NCBI GenBank assembly: GCA_034359265.1
Contig: CP136890.1
Location: 29,678,501 to 29,742,500, forward strand
Direction: 5' to 3'
Length of the DNA: 64,000 bases
Source of the DNA: Canna indica
Lineage: Eukaryota > Streptophyta > Magnoliopsida > Zingiberales > Cannaceae
Of this stretch, positions 56,574 through 64,000 are shown piece by piece. The notes under the pieces were generated by a model. It was not told the DNA's origin. It saw nothing but the letters and a program-made list of their open reading frames with translations, and did not search any database. Every line of letters begins with the position of its first letter. Within the stretch, counting starts at the first letter, position 1. A program made the position numbers and the translations under genes.

Positions 56574-59457
56574 TGTCACACCCCAAACATGGTATGATCG
56601 GCCAGGATACACCACGTACCTCGAAGCCTAATCCAACTCAAACACAACAATAATAACCTGAACAATGGGAGATTTTTTTTTTTTGAAAAGAACAAACATG
56701 ACATCATGAACCAAACCAAACCAAAACTCAATATGAACACACTGGACAAGTTTATTTAAAAGGAGTTCAAATAAATAAATAAGACTCCCCGAATAAAAAT
56801 AAATGCAAAAACCATGACCCGACTCAACATGACTCAACAACTCAAAGAGACATTTTTCAAAGAGACACTAAAATGACTCAAGTATCCTCCTCGATCACGA
56901 CATGTCACGAGACCCGCTGCCCTGCCGCCACCAGCTACGCTACTGCACCCTGGTACCTCTCTTATCTAACTCAGGTGATGAAAACCTACATAAATGAGGG
57001 GTAAGTCCAACTAGGACTTAGTGAGTAGATCAGTCCTCAATTCACCAAATCAATCATCATGCATAAAAACGCAAATAGCCGATATAAATAACGTAACAAC
57101 AACGTTAGAAGAAATCAACAATAATATATCCATAGCTCTATGCATGCAATCAACATCAGTAACACACCCGCTACCCTACTCATATCCACAACAATAAGTA
57201 TAAACATCCATCAATAAATATAAACATAGCCAAGGATGAATGCAACACCTCAATCATATGCATGCAATGCAACACCCCAATCATATGCATGCTCTCTGAA
57301 CCCGTCGGTCCCACATAGCCACATAGGGTAGGTAGACGGGTGGTCGTTGAACTACCACCCACCTCAGTGCCTTCTCTTAGGGGCACGCCCTCCCCTCATC
57401 GACACTGGCTCTTCCGAGCTAGCCGGTTGGGGCATACATTCCCCTCACCTGCTCGAATCTCCGGACTGTCTCTTTGGGGTATGATCTTCCCTCACCAGTC
57501 GGACTTTCGGAATAAGGCCAAGACTATCTCTTTGGGGCATACCCTCCCCTCACCAGCGAGGCTTCCGGGAAATGCAACAAGCACATAACAACACCACACA
57601 CACAAGTATATAAATATGAAAAATATGTGCTATCAACAAGTAATAAAAGGTATGTCAAGTGCATACCCCATCCTCCACCTCCTCCTGTTATACATCACAA
57701 TCACATACCTATATATATGTATAAATAGTGCTCATAAATCATGAATGCTCAGCATAAATAAATAATCATAAAATAGAATTATAGCACTGTAAGAAAAGAT
57801 GCACGTGTATCAAGGAAGCAGAGCAAAAAGAAACTCCAACTATAAATCAATGAATTGGAACATGATAAAACAATTCATCAAAGAAATCACTGATCTAGGA
57901 TAAAATTCACCTCATTAACTACCATATCCATGAATCATCTCAGATCGAATCATAAAAATATATAAAATATGATTTTTTAGCTTGACATGCAAAATGAGGC
58001 GACATCCGCCTACTATTTTCAAAATTTGAAGGTCTGATGGAGAAACAGATCTCACCAATGAATCCGAAACTTCGATTAGGTAAAAATTCATATATAACAT
58101 GAATATTTTTGCTAACTTTAAAGCCTCCAAATAATTATTTAGAATAATGAAAGAAATGCCTTAATTTATTTAATAAATCATTGTTATGAATAAATATGAC
58201 AGTGTTACAATCAATAATCAGTAATGAAATCTCAGCCCTTCATCTAAACATGATCACATCACAACCTTCTATCTAATCTGATACAATCACAACCCTCTAT
58301 TTAACATGATGCAAACTCAGCCTTACGTCTAGCCAGATGCAATTTCCGCCCCCATCTTCATGATGAAATCATAGCCTCACATCTAATCAGATGCAATCCT
58401 AGCCCTCCATCTAACCAAATGCAATCATAGCTCTTCATCTATATAATGCAATCTAAGCCTTACATCTACACAAGATCAAATCTCAGCCCTTCATCTCAAC
58501 CAATTCAATCCAACCCTTCATCTTATCCAAATCAATCTCAACCCTGCATTTAACTCACCCCTTAGGTCATCTTCCTTCTCTCTTCCCCAACCTAGCCGCC
58601 GCCCCTTCTCCGGCTGCCACCGGGCCGCCCGAGGCGCTGGCGTTGACCCCGCCGCCTGTCGTCGCCCCGCCGCCACCACGCGGCGGTGGCAGCACCTCGC
58701 GCACACCGCGTCGGGCGCCGCCTCCCCAGCAGCGCTTCACCGATGCATCTGCCGTCATGGTGCCTCACCGGGTGCCACCTCCCGATGCGGTCGGCGCCTG
58801 TCGGCAGTGAAGAGGAAGGGGGTAGAAAATAATATTTTATTCCAAAAGAGGGATAAACCACATGATTCGATTAAGAAACGACCGATCCGATACGAGAAAG
58901 CACGTCAAAAATTGACGAAAAATGCCGAAACATAAGAACAGGGACATGAATCAAGAATTGGAGAAAAGAAGACCTAAATCCACTCACCGGACGGAGAGAA
59001 AACAGAAGAAGAAGACGCGCAAGATCTTCCCCCGATCGACACCGATGAACTCGCGAAAATCCAGCTCCGACGGTACCCTCTCTCTCCTCTCTCTTTATCC
59101 TCAGATGGTGTGCGGCACAAAACCCCTAGCTGCACACCCCAGGGTCTAATTTATAGGCACTGGTTGGGTCAAATGACCAAAATACCCCTACCAAAGCTAT
59201 CCGACTTAAACAACCCATAACTCACCCGTTCTAACTCCGATTCGAGATCCGATTGCACCGCTTAATTTGCCTCGAGACCCTCTATCATCCAAGCATGCTA
59301 AATCACAGAGATAAGACAAATAAAATTTTCCTTAATTTTTCTACATTAAATGCTTACTCGAGTCTAATCTCGAAGCTTCCTGCCAATCCACGCTAACTAG
59401 GGTCCACAATCCCTCATTCAAGAATAAAATATTATTATTAAAATTTTGGGTATTACA
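56574..59457 (-). mobile_element. Tekay-like solo LTR (2884 bp)
   Basis: On the minus strand it starts tgtaatacccaaaattt and ends ggggtgtgaca. The target duplication atttt lies at 56569-56573 and 59458-59462. Its outer ~300 bases at the 56.6-57.0-kb side resemble the 3' LTR of the Gypsy at 7561-10021 (cacaccccaa, gatcggccaggat, ttagtgagta). There is no coding interior. Bases 58200-58520 contain about eleven loosely repeated 'tctaaccagatgcaatc'-type phrases. Confidence 0.88.
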
Positions 59458-59772
59458 ATTTTTCTTGCGCGCTTCGTCTTTGGGTTCCGGCCTTCAGCGT
59501 GCGTCAACTTGGCGAGCTTTCTATGTGTTCTTTAGACTCGTCCAAGACATCTTTGGTGCACACGTTGAACTTCTAAATATTTCAGCAACAAACCCGAACG
59601 TGTCGATCAATGTCCTTCCAATTTTGTGATTTCTTGAATATTTCCGATGGAGGACATCGAGTGCTAATTGATATGAAACCTGAAAGATTTCTCAATGAAA
59701 CATTAGTTCAATGTTTGTTACCATCAAAACCGAGATTAAGACCAAGGAAGAAAACCTTAAGCCAATAGACCC

Positions 59773-60070
59773 CGATTGCACCCGCCCCTTTCCCTCTGCT
59801 TCTTCTTCTTCCTTGCTTCTGCCACCGCCGCCGCTTGCTGATCTCCACCCGCCACGCGCCCCCCAACGCCACTCACTGACGCTGCCCGCCGCTGAACCCT
59901 CTCTAGGTAATTTCAGCGCCCCCTTCCGTTCGTCCTATACTAGGGCCGACCGAAACCCTAAACCTAGGATTTCGACCAGCCGCCGAAGCATTGTCTAGGG
60001 TCCGACATATGTCAGACACTGGACGCCAACGCCGGAGTCCAGAGGACTCCGGCGCCAGAATAGTGAGTTA
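59773..60070 (+). promoter_or_regulatory. GC-rich CACTA-2 leader with a perfect hairpin
   Basis: A pyrimidine-rich, GC-rich block stands in the position of the untranslated first exon. It ends in a hairpin with 11-bp arms (cgccggagtcc at 60030-60040, loop aga, complement to 60054), followed by agttagggtttt. This matches the arrangement in CACTA-3 (21490-21830). CACTA-4 has a comparable ccggcgccgg palindrome near 39326-39340. Confidence 0.5.
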
Positions 60071-60337
60071 GGGTTTTTTTAAACCCTAATTTTTTTTATT
60101 ACTCTAATTAAATCTTTTTAGATTAAACCCTAATATAGGTTTATTAAATGTTTAATGTGTAGATTAAATTAATATTTAATGTTTTTTTAATTTAATTTGA
60201 TTAATGTTTTTTTAGGTTAAATGTTTAATGCATGTTTAGATTAATTAGAATAATTTTATTGTTATATTTGTTAATTAAGTTTAGTTTCAATTAATTAGAT
60301 TAATTTTATTATTAATCTTTAGATTTAGATTAATTAG

Positions 60338-60418
60338 AATCGTCCACTTTGGACTCACTCTAGAATCGTCCAATTTGGACTTGTGCTGGATTCGTCCACC
60401 GTGGACTCGAACCGGCAT
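60338..60418 (+). repeat. Tandem hairpin array, three units (CACTA-2)
   Basis: Three units of the type gaatcgtccactttggactc, each with complementary gtcc and ggac. They are homologous to the eight- and five-unit arrays of CACTA-3 and CACTA-4. Confidence 0.85.
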
Positions 60419-60606
60419 CCATAAATTTAGAAAATAATCATTCATCCAACGAGTTGATACATTTCACGTACGCATCTGCGAGTCGAATATAATTTAGCAA
60501 AACTTTAGATCCATTCGGAGGTTGTATGTTCATGTAAAAGAAGAAGATGATCTTTTATACGACGTACAACCATTGAATTATCCCTAATTGAATAATTTGG
60601 GAACAT

Positions 60607-60794
60607 ATTATTTGTATTGCACTTAGTTCTTTCTTTTAACCGTTAACTCATTCTTAAATTTTGGCTATTGTATCTCTCTTGTTCTTTGATACGCGCCTAG
60701 ATGATATGCGTATTCAGAGAACTGTAGGGAGATGCTGCCAAAATTTAGAATAAATTTAACGGTTAAAAGAAATACTTAGTGAAATATGAATAAT
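60607..60794 (+). repeat. 188-bp inverted repeat before the transposase start (CACTA-2)
   Basis: Stretches pair along the whole length: attgcacttag with cttagtgaaat, tcttttaaccgtta with taacggttaaaaga, and aaattttggc with gccaaaattt. It lies 75 bases upstream of the ATG at 60869. Confidence 0.87.
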
Positions 60795-60868
60795 ATGAAC
60801 CCCGAATGCAATAGGACCATCTCACCTAAAGATATTAACTGAAGATATTGTCATTGATTGACATAATC

Positions 60869-62540
60869 ATGTCGGGCGATCGAAGTTGGATGTACTGACG
60901 TCTTGATCGTGGAGCTTTAACGAATGAGTTTTGATTATGCGTAACTTACTTCTTAAATTTTGCCTATTCGAATGGAAAATTTGTTAGCGCCGGTGATAAA
61001 ATCCGATGTCAGTGCCGCATTTGCTTAAATGCACGATTTTTGGGTCGAGGTTATAGCTCGATGAGAGCTATAGAATCTATGATCGGTCAAACTCGATATT
61101 TAGCCGCACTTGCTCCTACTGCTAATTCTCCTGCTGCCGAGGCTAGTTCATCGAGACGCAGGCGACCACGCGGGATGAACTGGATTTAGCCTCCGCTAGC
61201 CGCGGAACAATGCCTACTTATTTTTGTGATTAGCGAGCGGTAATGTATTATGAATTATGAATTATATATAATTCATTATATCATAATATAATATTATACT
61301 TTATTTTATTGTGTAGGTTCGAGCAGGAGGATGTCACCATGACTATATCGGGGACAATCTGACGATATATGCAAGGGGCTTGGCCCACTTGGTCTCACAT
61401 GCCCCGTGAGCATGTGAACATGCTTTGGCGCGAGTTTAAGGTACATATTTAAAAATTTTATATACATGATGATTATTATTGGTAATGATATTATTGTTTT
61501 GCAGGTTCACTATACTTGTCTAGAGGAGCAGAGGCCATTCATTTACAATGCATGGGAGGCCATTTCCCAGCAGAGGTACCACTGCCAGCTAGGGCAGGCT
61601 CAAGCACAGGCGATGGCTCGAGTTGGGGCCACAACTATGGCGGAGACTCGGGGATATTGCCCTGATTGGATTACTCCATATTTTTGGGATTAGCTCGTGT
61701 CGATATGGTCGACCGAGCGATGGCAGGAGGTATCTAGGACTGTGGCTAGAAATTGCATGTCGGGGGGAGGAGCGCGTCACACTGGCAGCTCTATTTCATA
61801 TGTAGTGCACACGAGTCGTATGGTAAGTATTATACCTTATTTTAAATTATATATTTTATTTGTTACTCTATCTACTAATTAATGTATTTGTTTTGTAAAT
61901 GTAGACGACAATGTTGCCTGACGGCTCTGTCCAACAACCCTCCCCGATGGAGGTGTTCGAGCGGACTCACCGTCGAGGACATGGGGCGGGGGAGTACATC
62001 GACACCCGTGCTGCAGTCATCATGGTAAGTATATTTATTTTAATTATGCATTATTTATTTATAATTTAAGTTTTAGGAAAAATATGAAACAAAAACCAAA
62101 CTCGTGTAGGAGACCTACACTCAGATGGTGACGCGGCGCGGGGGCACCCTGACGACTTTGACTCGGCAGCATGGATCGAGGCTGCAGGTGGCTGGGACCA
62201 TGGCCATGTCTATGGCTTTACTGACAGTGGCCATGCGTGAGCCAGGCTCGGGCCACTTGGGGCACCGACCCCTCCGGCAGCCGGTGAGCAGCCCTCCACC
62301 TTCAGGATTAATGATCAAAATTAGAGGATATCGACACTGGAGGAGACGATCGCACGACAGAGTGAGATGATGGCTCATCAGAGTCAGATGATGGTTGAGA
62401 TACATGCCATGCTAAGATAGATGATAGGTTAGTCCAGCCGTGTACACTCAGATCCATCGTCATCGACTCAGTTCACTTCGGTGTACACTCAAGCACTCCA
62501 AACCCCACAGTATGATCCCGACCTTCCTCCATCATCGTAG
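60869..62540 (+). pseudogene. CACTA-2 transposase remnant fused to TNPA-like gene
   Basis: It starts MSGDRSWMY, then a stop, RLDRGALTNEF and CVTYFLNFAYSNGKFVSAG, CRICLNARFL: the transposase-associated domain. Almost all of tnp2 is missing. The sequence passes within about 100 bases to RRRRPRGMNW, then the TNPA-like exons: FEQEDVTMTISGT, QGAWPTWSHMPREHVNMLWR, CLEEQRPFIYNAWEAISQQR, TRGYCPDWITPYFWD, SIWSTERWQEVSRTVARNCM and an acidic/serine-rich tail ending at 62540. Introns (GT near 61440, 61820 and 62025) resemble those of CACTA-4. At least four in-frame stops. Confidence 0.8.
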
Positions 62541-63305
62541 TGAGATTTTATTTTTTTATGACTTGATTGACTTAATTGGATATTGACTTGTTATATACTT
62601 ATTACATGGATATATTGATTCATATCGTGTTGATACGATAGTTTTCATTTCGTATATTTTTTATATGATTGTGGATAATTATAATTTTTTATGTATATCT
62701 AGGTGTATCTATGATGTGTTTGTGAATGTATGTGTATATGAATGGATATGTTTATGAGTGTGTGAGTTATGTATCAGGTTATAAATGTGTCAATGGAAAT
62801 TTCTCAGTTACAGGTTAAAAACATCAGCAACGGCCTTCCCACGATCATCTGTGTCAAAGTTGTTGCTGAAAGTGTATCGTAATTCCTGGGCCACAAACTC
62901 AAAGCCGTTGTTGATGAACTACAACAACGGCTTAGCAACAACCATTCATCAAAGGCTCTTCAACGGCGTTTGAGCCATTGATGATGTCAATAATTGCAAC
63001 AGCCAAGTGGTCGTTGAGGAGTCATTGCTGATAAGAATATCAGCAACAAGAGCGCGGCGTTGCTGCACCGTTGTTGATATCCTTATCAACAATGGATGCC
63101 TCTTGTTGCGAAACCATTACTGATAATGTTATTAGCAACGACCGCTCCGACCGTTGATGATCCATTGCTAAGTTATCAACGACGAATCTTCTACCACGGC
63201 CGCGTTGCAACGGGCGGGGCCGTTGCAAGCCGTTGCTGATGGTCTTCAGGAACGGTTTATCAATGGATTTGGCCGTTGGTGATGCTCATTGTTGATCCAG
63301 TAGTG
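62541..63305. repeat. CACTA-2 right non-coding and subterminal region
   Basis: AT-rich 3' sequence to about 62810, then dense agcaacggc and gccgttgctgat motifs in both orientations to the terminus. Confidence 0.75.
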
Positions 63306-63339
63306 TAATTTGGCAAGTGTATAATGAAAATGGATGCAT

Positions 63340-63518
63340 GTTGGAAACTTCATGCACTACATTAGTAGATTCATTGCAGGCTTTGCCATCGGCTTCTCTC
63401 AGGTGTGGCAGACAAGTCTTGTAACACTACCCATTGTACCTTTGATCGCCATTGCTGGTGGAATCTACGCATACATTGCCACTGGCCTCATTGCCCGAGT
63501 AAGGAAATAGTTGAGGAG
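63340..63518 (+). pseudogene. ABCB (P-glycoprotein-type) transporter exon fragment
   Basis: The frame reads [40 protein letters not shown] and [16 protein letters not shown]. This is part of the first transmembrane domain of plant ABCB transporters, exporters that in plants include auxin carriers. After RVRK about 18 bases seem deleted, moving the end of the exon (EIVEEV) to another frame, followed by a GT donor at 63519. Only one exon is present, ending next to the CACTA-2 insertion on the left. It is a broken host gene fragment. Confidence 0.85.
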
Positions 63519-63578
63519 GTTTGCATTACTTCTCCTTCCATTTCCATATCTATCTATATTTTTAACACACTTAACCAG
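63519..63578 (+). other. Intron-like segment between ABCB and receptor fragments
   Basis: gtttgc...aaccag: GT and AG ends with pyrimidine-rich contents, 60 bases. The donor matches the known exon end of ABCB genes. The AG stands directly before homology to receptor fragment copy 1 begins, so the junction may be accidental. Confidence 0.45.
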
Positions 63579-64000
63579 GTTCAACATCCTCAGCTACGCA
63601 ACCGCTAACTCGTCATCAGTCGTGGGCGGTGAATTCACGACCCCAAGCAACAACTGCGACCTCCCTTCCCCTTGCCCCTCTTTGAGTATTTGCTCCACCG
63701 GCGCCAACGTCTCCAAGTGCGTTTGCCCGCCCAGCTTCATTCCATCAGAAGCCGATGGACGGATCTCTACTACCGTCCTCGATGTCAGCCTCTTGCAATA
63801 CCAACTCAGTTCTCTCATTACAGTAGTATCGATGGGACTTCGACTACCAACGGTTTCATAACTGCCATCAAGTTCGGGCGGCACGACGAAGATGCACTTG
63901 ATCGCGATCTTGTTGCCCACTATAACGACATTTTTGCTCATCCTCGTCCTCGTCTCGATGGGGTTCATGTGGAAGAGAAATATCAGTCGGAGGTGCCCGA
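63577..64000 (+). pseudogene. Lectin-type receptor kinase fragment, copy 2, with TM segment
   Basis: RFNILSYATANSSSVVGGEF, TTPSNNCDLPSPCPSLSICS, TGANVSKCVCPPSFIPSEAD repeat copy 1. A short deletion after EAD shifts the frame relative to copy 1. After an in-frame TAA at 63859 the same frame gives SSGGTTKMHLIAILLPTITT, FLLILVLVSMGFMWKRNISR. This is a clear hydrophobic transmembrane helix followed by basic stop-transfer residues, as expected between the ectodomain and kinase of a receptor kinase. It runs off the window edge, so a kinase domain may follow. Confidence 0.7.

Larger units (their letters stand above)
55562..59767 (-). mobile_element. Solo LTR 2, related to solo LTR 1, with nested insert
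   Basis: On the minus strand it starts tattggcttaagg and ends ccccaata. The flanks aaccc and gaccc match at 4 of 5. The left part (55562-56573) and right part (59458-59767) align with solo LTR 1 in reverse complement, including the gtgtgacca end, the ggtcgaccg cluster and the ccttggtcttaatctc start. It is interrupted by a Tekay-like solo LTR. Confidence 0.88.
55137..63305 (+). mobile_element. CACTA-2: internally deleted En/Spm element (8.2 kb with inserts)
   Basis: Left end cactactagaaa (55137) and right end gatccagtagtg (63305) are inverted. The 3-bp duplication taa flanks both (55134-55136, 63306-63308). Both ends are filled with agcaacggct and agccgttgct motifs. A solo LTR with a nested Tekay solo LTR separates the left end from the leader. 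Coding sense is plus. Without these inserts the element is about 4 kb, close to CACTA-4. Confidence 0.93.

Noticed and set aside
58200..58520. Satellite repeat in the Tekay-like solo LTR
   Set aside because: The phrases around tctaaccagatgcaatc are too degenerate and irregularly spaced for a satellite; they are an internal low-complexity part of this LTR.

Overview
This window is flowering-plant nuclear DNA. It consists almost wholly of nested transposable elements with a few broken host-gene fragments. The plant origin is shown by En/Spm (CACTA), Ac-type and TTF-type hAT transposons, a Tekay/Del-like chromovirus, Ty1/copia elements primed by initiator-methionine tRNA, a plant LINE, and fragments of a calcium-dependent protein kinase, an ABCB transporter and a lectin-type receptor kinase. 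I cannot name the species. I found no intact host gene, no tRNA or rRNA gene and no CRISPR array. Most element boundaries were set by matching terminal repeats with target-site duplications (TSDs) by eye.

Layout. 1-483: unassigned flank. 484-4960: Copia C, split by a 1.6-kb solo LTR (1033-2653, TSD ataaa). 5893-15950: CACTA-1 on the minus strand, interrupted by a Tekay-like Gypsy (7561-14805) that has lost its 5' LTR. 16706-18452: two MITEs and a 176-bp direct duplication. 18453-21076: no gene seen. 21077-32180: CACTA-3 (TSD gta), containing Copia A. 32735-43095: a LINE split by hAT-1 (33056-40339), which is itself split by CACTA-4 (35468-39796, TSD ata). 43143-47800: a receptor-kinase fragment split by hAT-3 (43396-47534, TSD gctacgcc). 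hAT-3 carries a CDPK kinase fragment and hosts a 538-bp TRIM-like retrotransposon (44748-45285). 48133-55061: Copia B, hosting a non-autonomous hAT (50279-51975). 55137-63305: CACTA-2 (TSD taa), hosting a solo LTR (55562-59767) that in turn hosts a Tekay-like solo LTR (56574-59457). 63340-64000: an ABCB exon joined to a second copy of the receptor-kinase fragment, running off the window.

How the parts relate. CACTA-2, -3 and -4 belong to one lineage. They share a GC-rich 5' leader with hairpins, a tandem hairpin array (8, 5 and 3 units), and a ~187-bp inverted repeat lying about 60-75 bp upstream of the transposase start codon. They then form a deletion series in the tnp2 transposase, ending in a TNPA-like (Ptta/En/Spm) reading frame. 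The nesting gives relative ages: the LINE is older than hAT-1, which is older than CACTA-4; CACTA-2 is older than solo LTR 2, which is older than the Tekay solo LTR. The most unusual observations are the structured CACTA leader, the kinase fragment carried by hAT-3, the tiny gag-bearing LTR element, and the duplicated receptor fragment joined to an ABCB exon.
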